A stretch of 64,000 nucleotides of DNA from Plantibacter sp. Leaf314. GTDB taxonomy: Bacteria; Actinomycetota; Actinomycetes; Actinomycetales; Microbacteriaceae. The position numbers and the translations under genes were made by a program. Numbering within the stretch: position 1 is the stretch's first letter; each line of letters starts with the position of its first letter. The notes under the pieces are model-generated. The model was given only the letters and a program-made list of their open reading frames with translations, was not told the origin of the DNA and searched no databases. This document shows positions 45,377 through 53,497 of the stretch, piece after piece. Location: NCBI RefSeq assembly GCF_001423185.1, contig NZ_LMOB01000001.1, forward strand, positions 2,738,016 through 2,802,015. Reading direction: 5' to 3'.

Positions 45377-45390
45377 GACTCGGACGAGTC
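45377..45390. promoter_or_regulatory. palindrome in quinone reductase/HxlR intergenic region
   Basis: GACTCG-GA-CGAGTC, a perfect 6-bp inverted repeat midway between the divergent genes; likely operator of the HxlR protein. Confidence 0.4.
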
Positions 45391-45427
45391 TGCGACCCCC
45401 GCCGAACACCCACAAGAAGGCACTTGC

Positions 45428-45841
45428 ATGTCACTCACGCACACCGCGGTAACCGCCGACCTCGAACCCTGCGGCAAGGAGGGGCACCCGGATTGCGGCA
45501 TCCGCGACGTCCTCGACCGCATCGGCGACACGTGGTCGGTGCTCGTCGTCGTGGAACTCGCGTCGGGTGAGCGGCGGTTCCGTGAGCTGCAGCGCGCGAT
45601 CGACGGGATCTCCCAGCGCATGCTGACGCTGACCCTTCGTCGACTCGAACGGGACGGCCTCGTCGAGCGGACCGTGTTCCCGACCGTGCCGGCGCAGGTG
45701 TCCTACGCGCTCACCTCCTCTGGCGCAGCCCTCTCCCACCTCGTCAAGACGCTCGCCGACTGGTCCCTCGAGCAGCGGCCGGCGATCACGGCGTCCCGCG
45801 CGGCGTACGACGCGGCGCACCCCGGCCACGGCATCCGATGA
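45428..45841 (+). CDS. HxlR family transcriptional regulator
   Basis: A 137-aa winged-helix regulator: [18 protein letters not shown] and [29 protein letters not shown] are the family core. Cys16 and Cys24 near the N-terminus ([14 protein letters not shown]) are placed like the electrophile- or oxidant-sensing Cys residues of HxlR/QorR proteins. Probably controls the divergent quinone reductase. Start ATG 45428 has AGAAGG 8-9 bases upstream. Confidence 0.91.
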   Translation: MSLTHTAVTADLEPCGKEGHPDCGIRDVLDRIGDTWSVLVVVELASGERRFRELQRAIDGISQRMLTLTLRRLERDGLVERTVFPTVPAQVSYALTSSGAALSHLVKTLADWSLEQRPAITASRAAYDAAHPGHGIR

Positions 45842-45868
45842 CCGCTGCCGCTTGACGTCCGTGAGGAG

Positions 45869-45874
45869 TAGCGT
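45869..45874 (+). promoter_or_regulatory. -10 box, leaderless promoter of YjbR gene
   Basis: TAGCGT exactly 6 nt before the ATG at 45881. Confidence 0.45.
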
Positions 45875-45880
45875 CGGCGC

Positions 45881-46282
45881 ATGGAGCATCCGATCGTGCA
45901 CGACGCCGACGATCCCTTCGTCGAACGGGTCCGGCAGGTGTGCCTCGCCTACCCGGAGGCCGTCGAGACGTTCGGCCATGGCCGCCCGAGCTTCAAGGCG
46001 GGGAAGCGGGTCTTCGTGACCGTCGGGTCGGAGATGCGCGTCCCGCACAGCATCACGTTCACCCCGGCTGAGGAGGAGCGCGGAGCTTGGCTCGAGGACG
46101 AGCGGTTCTGGTCGCCGAAGTACGACGGGCCCTCGGGGAAGCTCGCGTTCGACGCCGGACTCGACGGTGACGACGGGCGCACGCTGGACGACGTCGACTG
46201 GGAGCTCATCGCCGAACTCATCGACACCTCGTATCGCCAGGTCGCCCTCAAGCGGCAGCTGCGCGCGCTCGACGCCCGCTGA
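45881..46282 (+). CDS. MmcQ/YjbR family protein
   Basis: A 133-aa MmcQ/YjbR (CyaY-like fold) protein: VRQVCLAYPEAVETFGHGRPSFK near the N-terminus and a C-terminal LIDTSYRQVALKRQLRAL. Family members are small cytoplasmic proteins with a proposed but unproven DNA-binding role. Monocistronic and leaderless by the -10 spacing. Confidence 0.85.
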   Translation: MEHPIVHDADDPFVERVRQVCLAYPEAVETFGHGRPSFKAGKRVFVTVGSEMRVPHSITFTPAEEERGAWLEDERFWSPKYDGPSGKLAFDAGLDGDDGRTLDDVDWELIAELIDTSYRQVALKRQLRALDAR

Positions 46283-46304
46283 CGGCGGAGACCTCGCCCC
46301 ACGG

Positions 46305-46336
46305 ACGGCACCATGCCAGACTGACGACCGGGGGAG
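46305..46336 (+). promoter_or_regulatory. upstream element shared with paralogue B
   Basis: GGCACCATGCCAGACTGACG followed by a G-rich run, nearly identical to 47895-47931 in front of the second paralogue. A common control element, or a remnant of the duplication. Confidence 0.45.
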
Positions 46337-46366
46337 CCGTGCGCTGCGGTTCGAGGACGGGGAGCT

Positions 46367-47881
46367 GTGAGCGACGACGGATCCGGGACGCGGATCGCCG
46401 ATCCCGAGCCCGACGCGGTGCCGTCCGGGAGTCTGACGCCGGCCGGTCGAGCCGGAGCCGGAAGCCTCGCCGTGTGGCTCTCGCGCATGAGCGCCTACCT
46501 GCGACGCAGCGCCGTGCTCGCCGCAGCGACGATCGTCGTGGTCTCCGGAGTCGTCGGTGTCATCGCCGCGTTGGGGATCCTCGACCGGCAGATGGAGTAC
46601 CGCGACGGCGACGGGTACCGGATCACCGGAGGTGGCAACCCGGCGACCTGGTCCGACGCCGTCTCCTTCTCACCCGCGGGCGAGTGGTACAGCGTCCTCG
46701 GCACCATCGGAACGTACCTCTGGTTCGCCCTCGCGGTCGTGCTCCTGCTCGTGCAACCGGCGACCGAGCTCGGCGGACGATGGGCCAGGTCCCGCGGATT
46801 CGGTGCGTTCTTCGGACTCGTCCCGGTGGCCGTCGTCGGCCTCGCGATCTGCGTCATCGCAGCGGTCAGGATCGACGGGAGCAATTCGCCCGGTTGGCTC
46901 GTGGGTTGGACCTCCTTCGGGACCGTCGTGTGGTTGGCGGTGGTCTACGGGCTGCCGATCCTGCTTGTCGTCGCGGCGATCGTCGGCCTCGCGAGGCTCG
47001 CCGACCGCGGGAGACGGCGTCGGTTCCTGCTCGTCCTCGGTGCCGTCCTCGCGGTCGCGGTCCTCGCCGGATCGCTCGGGCTCTTCCGCCCGCCACCGCT
47101 CGAGCCGGCGGCCGGTCCGCCCCTCGGTGGGGAGGCCGCGGCGTTCACGCAGGCCCTGGAACCGCTCGACGGCGTGGCGTCCGTCGACGTCCTCGGTGCG
47201 GGGGCCACGGTCCTCATGGACGCCGACGCCGGCGCCGACGAGGTGCTCGCCGCCGCCCTGGCCGCGCGTCAGGTCTCGGAGGAGCAGGCCGCCGCAGCTC
47301 AGGACGCCAGGGTCCAACCCGCCATCGTCATGGTCGTCCTGGCCCGCGAGTCGAGCGGCACCGATCAGGCCGCCGACGACCCGCAATCGGCGCCCTGGCG
47401 GCTGCAGCTCGTCCCCTCCGAGTTCCCGGCGGACACCCTGCCCACCCAGGTGGATCGGTTGCTGCGGGCGGAGGCGCTCGGCATCCAGATGGTCATCACG
47501 GGCGATCGGCCGGCGATCACGGTCCCCTCGATCGCCGCGTTGCCGGGCGTCGTCGCGGCCTTGGCCGAGATCGCCCCCGACGGAGCCTACGTCTCGGTCC
47601 CCGAACGGTTCTCGATGGTCTTCGACCCGCTCGACCTGAGCCCGGCGATGGTCGACGCGATCGTCGGTGTCGTCGTCGCGAACCCGAACGCCGAGTTCGA
47701 GCTCACCGCGCAGCCGAAGCTCTACGTGAACCACGTGACCCCCGAGGCCGCGGCCGCGATCGACGCGATCCTCCGGGACCCGGCGCTCGCCGGGACGAGC
47801 CCCTCCGGGTACCCCGCCGAGTACCAGATCCACACGATCGGCCCCGACGGCGACATATACCTCGAGGGCACCTTCGGCTGA
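46367..47881 (+). CDS. membrane protein of unknown function, tandem paralogue A
   Basis: A 504-aa protein. After an unstructured leader there are five predicted transmembrane helices (about 48-72, 112-132, 147-168, 184-208, 219-240); the last ~260 residues lie outside the cytoplasm and contain alternating strands and helices, with LDGVASVDVLGAGATVLMDA and a C-terminal block SPAMVDAIVGVV...TSPSGYP ending in LEGTFG. No catalytic motif recognised. GTG start with GGGGAG upstream. Followed by a related gene at 47954 with the same layout. Confidence 0.75.
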   Translation: MSDDGSGTRIADPEPDAVPSGSLTPAGRAGAGSLAVWLSRMSAYLRRSAVLAAATIVVVSGVVGVIAALGILDRQMEYRDGDGYRITGGGNPATWSDAVSFSPAGEWYSVLGTIGTYLWFALAVVLLLVQPATELGGRWARSRGFGAFFGLVPVAVVGLAICVIAAVRIDGSNSPGWLVGWTSFGTVVWLAVVYGLPILLVVAAIVGLARLADRGRRRRFLLVLGAVLAVAVLAGSLGLFRPPPLEPAAGPPLGGEAAAFTQALEPLDGVASVDVLGAGATVLMDADAGADEVLAAALAARQVSEEQAAAAQDARVQPAIVMVVLARESSGTDQAADDPQSAPWRLQLVPSEFPADTLPTQVDRLLRAEALGIQMVITGDRPAITVPSIAALPGVVAALAEIAPDGAYVSVPERFSMVFDPLDLSPAMVDAIVGVVVANPNAEFELTAQPKLYVNHVTPEAAAAIDAILRDPALAGTSPSGYPAEYQIHTIGPDGDIYLEGTFG

Positions 47882-47894
47882 CGGCCTGCCGGTA

Positions 47895-47931
47895 ACGGCA
47901 TGCCAGACTGACCGCCAGGGGAGCGCCACTG
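47895..47931 (+). promoter_or_regulatory. upstream element shared with paralogue A
   Basis: GGCATGCCAGACTGACCGCC plus GGGGAGC, matching 46305-46336. It lies 23-59 bases before the ATG at 47954. Confidence 0.45.
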
Positions 47932-47953
47932 CGGCGCGTTGAAAGCGGGGACC

Positions 47954-49444
47954 ATGGACGACCGAGGAGCGACGGGCGACGAGCCGAGCGTCGCCGGAAC
48001 CGACGTTGCGACGTCGAGTACGTCGTTGACGGAGCCTGGCCGTCCGCAGGAGTCCGCCCGTCGCCCGTCCCGCCGCTCCTTTCTGCTCCGCTACCTCTCC
48101 CGCTCGCTCGACCTCGCGGTGTCGGCCGTCCTGATCGTCGCCGTCGCCGGCGTCGTCACGACGCTCATCTCCATCATCGGAACGGCGATCCCAGCCGATC
48201 AGGCCACCGGCTCGTATGGGCTGGAAGCGCCCATCGTGGCGAACGGGCCGTCCGAGGCGGAGCTCTGGTACCAGATGCTCGGTTCGCTCGGCGGCTGGAT
48301 CCTCGTCGCCGTCGGGGTCATGCTGCTGCTCGTCCAACCGGTGATGGAGGCGGTCCGTCGGGCGACGCCGTCGCGCGGACTCGCCGTGCTTGCTGCGGTG
48401 GCTGCGGTCGCTGTCGCGGGGGTCGGGTTCGGCGTGCTGGCGATGCTCGGGAACCTGCCCTGGATGGTGGTGACGGGAAGTGTGCCGAACACCTCCGGGT
48501 CCGCGTTCGTGTTCCTCGTGTTCGGCCTCGTCGTCTACGGCATCCCCGTCCTGATCGTCGCCGCCGTCATCGTGCTCCTGACGTTCGTGATCGGTCGCCG
48601 AAGGGTGCGGATCGTGACCAGGGTGCTTGCCCTTCTGGTCGTCGTCGCCGTCATCGTGGCGTCGACCGGAGCGTTCCGCCCACCGCCCGCCCAGGCCGTT
48701 GCCGCGGCACAACGTACGGAGGCCATCGACGGCTTCACCGATGCCCTCGCCGACGTCGACGGAGTCGCCGACATTGACGTCGACGGTCACGGCGCGACCG
48801 TCACGATGTCGCTCGACGCCGGAGTCGGCCAGGTGCTGGCTGCCGCCAGCGCGGCGAAGCGGGTCGGCGACGACCTCCAGGGCATCGCCATCGTCGTCAT
48901 CCAGCGCGAGCCCGACCCGACCTCGCCGGCCCAGCAACAGGACCCGCCGCGCGGTCCTTGGCGCGTGCAGCTCGTACCGAGCGACCGCAGCATCGATGAG
49001 ATCGCCGACCAGCTGCAACGGTTGATGCTGACGGAACGGTTGCAGGTCGACATCGACGTCGACGCTGCCGATGGGACGCCGCGCGTCACCGTCTTCTCCA
49101 TGCAGGCCTTGCCGGCCGCGGTGCGCGAACTCCGGGAGCTGTATCCGGACGGCGCGTCCTACAGCGTGCAGGACCGCTTCTCGATGGTGGACGATCCGAG
49201 TGAGCTGAGCCCGGCGATGGTCGACGCGATCCTCGCCGTCGTCGAGGCCTACCCGGGCGTCGAGATCGAGGTGACGACGCAACCGAAGCTGTGGATCACC
49301 GACGTCACGCCCGAGCAGGGCGCGGCGATCGTCGCCATCCTGCAGAACCCGGCGCTCGCCGGAACGAGCCCGTCTGGCTACCCGGTCGATTACTCGATCA
49401 GCACCTCCGGCCCCGACCAGGACCTCGAGGGCACCTTCGGCTGA
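47954..49444 (+). CDS. membrane protein of unknown function, tandem paralogue B
   Basis: A 496-aa sister of the preceding gene with five transmembrane helices in the first ~245 residues and an extracytoplasmic C-terminal part. Its DVDGVADIDVDGHGATVTM and SPAMVDAILAVV segments align with those of paralogue A, and both end in TSPSGYP...LEGTFG. The stop is followed by the same bases (CTGACGGCCTGCCGGTA) as in paralogue A. Start ATG 47954 has a G-rich site; a TTG 15 bases earlier is in frame. Function unknown. Confidence 0.75.
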   Translation: MDDRGATGDEPSVAGTDVATSSTSLTEPGRPQESARRPSRRSFLLRYLSRSLDLAVSAVLIVAVAGVVTTLISIIGTAIPADQATGSYGLEAPIVANGPSEAELWYQMLGSLGGWILVAVGVMLLLVQPVMEAVRRATPSRGLAVLAAVAAVAVAGVGFGVLAMLGNLPWMVVTGSVPNTSGSAFVFLVFGLVVYGIPVLIVAAVIVLLTFVIGRRRVRIVTRVLALLVVVAVIVASTGAFRPPPAQAVAAAQRTEAIDGFTDALADVDGVADIDVDGHGATVTMSLDAGVGQVLAAASAAKRVGDDLQGIAIVVIQREPDPTSPAQQQDPPRGPWRVQLVPSDRSIDEIADQLQRLMLTERLQVDIDVDAADGTPRVTVFSMQALPAAVRELRELYPDGASYSVQDRFSMVDDPSELSPAMVDAILAVVEAYPGVEIEVTTQPKLWITDVTPEQGAAIVAILQNPALAGTSPSGYPVDYSISTSGPDQDLEGTFG

Positions 49445-49455
49445 CGGCCTGCCGG

Positions 49456-49461
49456 TAGCGT
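49456..49461 (+). promoter_or_regulatory. -10 box, leaderless promoter of LLM monooxygenase
   Basis: TAGCGT exactly 6 nt before the ATG at 49468. Confidence 0.45.
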
Positions 49462-49467
49462 GAGGGG

Positions 49468-50850
49468 ATGACCTCCGAGCAGCCCACCCGTCTCCAGTTC
49501 GGCGCCTTCGTGATGGACACGGGGTCGCACATGCAGCACGGACTCTGGCGGCACCCGGACGCCCGGCAGCACACCTTCGACGACGTGCAGCTCTGGGTCG
49601 ACCTCGCGAAGACGCTCGAGCGCGGACGCTTCGACACGATCTTCTTCGCCGACGTCGTCGGGGTCTACGGCGGCGCCGGTGCGTCGTTCGACGTGAACGC
49701 CCGTGAGGGCATGCAGCTGCCGAGCAACGACCCCTCGATGCTGCTGTCGGCGCTCGCCATCAGCACCGAGCACCTCGGACTCGCCTTCACCTCGTCGATC
49801 CTGCAGGAGCACCCGTTCACCTTCGCGCGCAAGATCTCGACGATCGACCACGCCTCGGGTGGCCGGGTCGGCTGGAACATCGTCACGAGCTTCCTCGAGA
49901 ACGCGGCACGCAACTACGGCCTCGACCGCCTCGTCGAGCACGACGAGCGGTACGCGTGGGCGGAGGAGTACGTCGAGGTCGTCGGCAAACTGTGGGAGGG
50001 CTCCTGGGACGACGGCGCACTCCTCGCCGACAAGGCCAGCGGCGTCTTCGCCGACCCGTCGAAGGTGCACCGCATCGACCACGTCGGCGAGCGGTACCGC
50101 GTCGAGGGTCCGCACCTGTCGTCGCCGTCGCCGCAGCGCTCGCCGTTGCTGTTCCAGGCGGGTTCATCGGGTGCCGGCAAGGCGTTCGCAGCGAAGGTGG
50201 CCGAGGTGCAGTTCATGATGGCGCCGAGCATCGAGGCAGCCAGGGCGTCGGCGGAGTCCACGCGCGCCCTCGTCGCATCGACCGGTCGCGACCCACGCGA
50301 CGTGAAGTTCTGGCAGGCGATGTCGTTCATCGTCGGCAGCACCGAGGAGGAGGCGAAGCGCATCGAGGCCGAGTACGACGAGTACCTCTCCGCCGACGCG
50401 TTCCTCGCGCACTCCAACCTCGGGACGGACCAGGCGACCGGGAAGCCGATCGACCCCGAGACGCCGCTCAAGGACGTCGAGACGCAGGGCGGCCACAGCA
50501 TGCTCGAGGCCCTCAAGGCCCTGTCACCCGATCGCGAGCCGACGGTGCGCGACCTCGCGAAGCTCACGGCGAAGCTCCGCGGCCGCGTCGTGGGGACGCC
50601 CGAGCAGATCGCCGACCACCTCGCCGAGTGGCGGGCCGCGGGGATCGACGGCATCAACGTCGCCAACTGGATGATCCCGTCGAGCTACGAGGTCTTCGTC
50701 GACGAGGTCATGCCGGTGCTGCAGGAGCGTGGGCTCGCGCAGCGCGAGTACGCACCGGGCACGCTCCGGGAGAAGCTGTTCGGCGCCGAGCCGACGCTGC
50801 CGGAGACGCACCCGCTGCGCGCGTACCGCGGGGCGTTCGCCGGTCGCTGA
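49468..50850 (+). CDS. luciferase-like (LLM) flavin monooxygenase, NtaA/SnaA/DszA group
   Basis: A 460-aa FMNH2-dependent monooxygenase. Segments FFADVVGVYGG, STEHLGLAFTSSIL, TIDHASGGRVGWNIVTS, YVEVVGKLWEGSWDD, SPSPQRSPLLFQAGSS are characteristic of the NtaA/SnaA/DszA subfamily, which breaks C-S or C-N bonds using reduced flavin. Substrate unknown; the neighbours suggest organosulfur scavenging. Needs a flavin reductase, none of which is visible in the window. Confidence 0.9.
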   Translation: MTSEQPTRLQFGAFVMDTGSHMQHGLWRHPDARQHTFDDVQLWVDLAKTLERGRFDTIFFADVVGVYGGAGASFDVNAREGMQLPSNDPSMLLSALAISTEHLGLAFTSSILQEHPFTFARKISTIDHASGGRVGWNIVTSFLENAARNYGLDRLVEHDERYAWAEEYVEVVGKLWEGSWDDGALLADKASGVFADPSKVHRIDHVGERYRVEGPHLSSPSPQRSPLLFQAGSSGAGKAFAAKVAEVQFMMAPSIEAARASAESTRALVASTGRDPRDVKFWQAMSFIVGSTEEEAKRIEAEYDEYLSADAFLAHSNLGTDQATGKPIDPETPLKDVETQGGHSMLEALKALSPDREPTVRDLAKLTAKLRGRVVGTPEQIADHLAEWRAAGIDGINVANWMIPSSYEVFVDEVMPVLQERGLAQREYAPGTLREKLFGAEPTLPETHPLRAYRGAFAGR

Positions 50851-50869
50851 GGTCGGCGGCCGCGGTGGG

Positions 50870-52111
50870 CTACTCCGGCTTCGCCGTACCGACGGCCCAG
50901 ACGAAGGGCGGCGGGGTGCCGTTGATCGACCAGTCGCCGACGATCCGCGTCTTGTAGATCACCGGGTTGTGGGAAGCGACCGTGCGCGCGTTCCGCCAGT
51001 GCCGGTCGAGCGCGTTCGTCCGACTGACCGCTGAGGCCCCCAGCGTGTTGAAGAGCAGCGTCGCCGATCGCGGAACGAGCTCCGACAGCACCACCTGCGC
51101 CTGAGCCGAACGGATCTCGGCCTCGATGTTCGCGTGCAGGTCGTCCGCGGAGTCACGGTCGGCGGCCGTGATCGATGCCCGCTCGATGGCCGCGGCGACC
51201 CCGAGGACCGCCTGCTTCGCGACGAACGCGATCGACGAGATCTCGCCGACGACCGCCTGGATCTGGCCATCGTCCTTCACGAGCGGCGCGAGCCCGTGAC
51301 TGTAGACGCGGGTGCGGGCGCGGATCTGCTCGCCGGCCTCGCGCTCCACCGCGGCCGCGATGCCCGCGTGCACCGCGATGAGCACGTGCTGGTACAGCGC
51401 CGTCTGGTACCGGAAGCGGTCGCTGAACGCGTGCACCTGGTCGGCGTCGACGACGGCGTCCTCGAACACGATCGTGCCGGTGCCGGTGAGCTGCTGGCCG
51501 AAGCCGTCCCAGTCGTCGGCGATCGAAACGCCCGGCTGCTCGGTGCGCACCAGGACGGTGACCTCGGTGTCGGGCTGCCCCTCGACGACGAGGCGCGCGG
51601 TCGCATCGGTCCAATCGGCGTAGATGCTGCCCGTCGTGTAGAACTTGCGGCCGTTCACGACGTAGCCGCCGTCGCGCTCGGTGACGACCGTGCCGGACAC
51701 GCCCAGCGCGCCGGAACCGACCTCGCTCCAGGCGTTCCCGACGATCTCACCGGCGACGAAGCGTTCGAGCCACGCCGTGCGGCGGTCGCTCGGCGCTGCG
51801 ACAAGCTGGTCCTCGACGAGGGCGATGTGGCCGCGGAAGATCTGCGGCAGGTTCGAGTCCGCGGCCGCGAGCTCGATGAGGAGCTCGGTGAACTCAGGGA
51901 AGGTGAGGCCCGAGCCACCGAACTCAGTGGGGACGCGGAGGGCGCCGAAACCGGCGGCGGCGAGCTGCCGCACCTCCTCGCGCGGGAGCCGGTGCTCGAG
52001 CTCACGCTCGACGGCGCCGGCCTGGATCTCCGCGAACAGCGGGAGGAGGCGCTCGCGGGCGGCCGCGAAGCCGACCGGACGGGCGGTGGAGGTGGTGGGT
52101 GCGGAGGACAT
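50870..52111 (-). CDS. acyl-CoA-dehydrogenase-like flavin monooxygenase (DszC/SfnB group), third copy
   Basis: A 413-aa relative of the two genes at 34224-36643: FYTTGSIYADW, DDWDGFGQQLTGTGT and HWRNARTVASHNP are shared. Convergent with the LLM gene (20 bp between stops). Likely an FMNH2-dependent oxygenase of the sulfur-scavenging type. Confidence 0.83.
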   Translation of the reverse strand: MSSAPTTSTARPVGFAAARERLLPLFAEIQAGAVERELEHRLPREEVRQLAAAGFGALRVPTEFGGSGLTFPEFTELLIELAAADSNLPQIFRGHIALVEDQLVAAPSDRRTAWLERFVAGEIVGNAWSEVGSGALGVSGTVVTERDGGYVVNGRKFYTTGSIYADWTDATARLVVEGQPDTEVTVLVRTEQPGVSIADDWDGFGQQLTGTGTIVFEDAVVDADQVHAFSDRFRYQTALYQHVLIAVHAGIAAAVEREAGEQIRARTRVYSHGLAPLVKDDGQIQAVVGEISSIAFVAKQAVLGVAAAIERASITAADRDSADDLHANIEAEIRSAQAQVVLSELVPRSATLLFNTLGASAVSRTNALDRHWRNARTVASHNPVIYKTRIVGDWSINGTPPPFVWAVGTAKPE

Positions 52112-52137
52112 CTGGTTCCGTTCCGTTGGCGGCTGGG

Positions 52138-52216
52138 GCCCTTCGACAAGCTCAGGGACCGGTGATGGGGTGCTCAGGGACCGGCGGTCGTCCGGTCCCT
52201 GAGCCTGTCGAAGGGC
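52138..52216. repeat. inverted pair of dispersed repeats
   Basis: Reverse copy at 52138-52160 (with CAAGCTC variant), a fragment at 52171-52182, and a forward copy at 52194-52216. The pair could fold into a long stem. Fills most of the gap between the third and fourth monooxygenase genes. Confidence 0.85.
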
Positions 52217-52234
52217 GGGGCAGGGGCGGGTGGC

Positions 52235-53497
52235 CTAGGTGTACAGCGAGATGGGCTGCAGCTCGCCGTTCAGGTGGTTGGCCCCGACCTCGAGCTTCTT
52301 GTAGTCGACCGGGTCGTGGAGGGAGTGCGTGCGCACGTTGCGCCAGAACAGGTCGAGGCCCACGGACGCCTTCGCCGAACTGGAACCGGTGACCTCGAAG
52401 ATCCGGTTCGAGACCTCGATGCCGAGCTCGGTCGACACGACCTTGAGCTTCGCGATCTCGATGGCGACCGCGCCGCGGTCCGCCGCCGTCACCTCGGCAC
52501 CGCGGGCGATGATGCGGTCGAACCGGGCGTTGGTGCGGTCCGCGAGCGCTTCGACGGCGGCGATCGACGAGACGAACTCGCCGACGACGCGCTGCACGAA
52601 CGGGTCGTCGCGGTAGGTCTCGGCGTGGCTGAGGAACCAGGCGTTCTTGCGGGCGCGGACGAGCTCCGTGCCCTGCGCCAGTGCCCCCTCCGCGATGCCG
52701 AGGTAGAGGTTGCCGAAGGCGAGCTGGATGCCGGGCGTCACGAGCGAGGAGAACGGTTCGTCGCCGACGGTGCCGAGGATGTCGGCCTGCTCGACGAGGA
52801 CGTCCTCGAAGCGCACCGAGCCGGAAGCCGACAGTCGCTGCCCGAGTGCGTCCCAGTCGCCGAGGTAGGCGATGCCGTCGCGGTCGTGGTCGAGGACGAA
52901 CTGGAAGATCGTGCCGTCGTGGTCGCCACCGCGGACCACGGCGTTGACGAGGATGACGTCGCCCGCCGAGGCGCCCGTGGAGAAGCGCTTGAGGCCGTTG
53001 AGGCGGAAGGCGTCGCCGTCCTGCGTGAGCGAGAGGTCGGGGTCGGTCGGGTTGACGGAGTCGCCCCAGATCCAGCGGCCCGCCACCGTCTTCCGGTGCC
53101 AGTCGGCCTGGGTGGCCGGTTCCGCGGTGAAGCCGATGTTGCCCGCGTTGATGTAGTGGTACGCGAGGAGCTGGCCGATGGAGGCGTCGACGCGCGACAG
53201 GATGCGGATGACCCGGAAGGCGCTCTCCCAGTGCCCGCCTCCGCCGCCGAACTCGGCCGGGTCGAGGAGGTTGACGAGCCCGGCGTCGCGGAGGAGGTCG
53301 AGTTCGTTCGTGGGGTCGAGGTTGGCGCGGTCGCGCTCGAGGACGTCGACGGCGAGCCGGGTCGCGACCTCGGTGGCGACGGCGTCCCAGTGCGCGAGCT
53401 CGGCCTCGTCGGCGTTGCCCGACCAGTACGTGCGTCCTTCGGGGACCTGCCGCCCGGTCACTGAGCCTGTCGAAGTGCTGATCGTGTCGATGCTCAT
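52235..53497 (-). CDS. SfnB-like sulfur acquisition oxidoreductase (acyl-CoA-dehydrogenase fold)
   Basis: A 420-aa member of the SfnB branch: DLLRDAGLVNLLDPAEFGGGG, IGQLLAYHYINAGNIGF, GLKRFSTGAS, DWDALGQRLSASGS and a C-terminal FWRNVRTHSLHDP. SfnB-type enzymes take part in oxidation of sulfones under sulfur limitation. The first ~15 residues are encoded by a copy of the dispersed repeat. AAGGAG ribosome site precedes ATG 53497; overlaps the LLM gene upstream by 4 bases. Confidence 0.87.
   Translation of the reverse strand: MSIDTISTSTGSVTGRQVPEGRTYWSGNADEAELAHWDAVATEVATRLAVDVLERDRANLDPTNELDLLRDAGLVNLLDPAEFGGGGGHWESAFRVIRILSRVDASIGQLLAYHYINAGNIGFTAEPATQADWHRKTVAGRWIWGDSVNPTDPDLSLTQDGDAFRLNGLKRFSTGASAGDVILVNAVVRGGDHDGTIFQFVLDHDRDGIAYLGDWDALGQRLSASGSVRFEDVLVEQADILGTVGDEPFSSLVTPGIQLAFGNLYLGIAEGALAQGTELVRARKNAWFLSHAETYRDDPFVQRVVGEFVSSIAAVEALADRTNARFDRIIARGAEVTAADRGAVAIEIAKLKVVSTELGIEVSNRIFEVTGSSSAKASVGLDLFWRNVRTHSLHDPVDYKKLEVGANHLNGELQPISLYT
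53456..53478 (+). repeat. dispersed repeat inside the SfnB-like coding sequence
   Basis: GGTCACTGAGCCTGTCGAAG plus TGC; on the coding strand it gives residues 7-14 of the protein (STSTGSVT). Confidence 0.8.
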
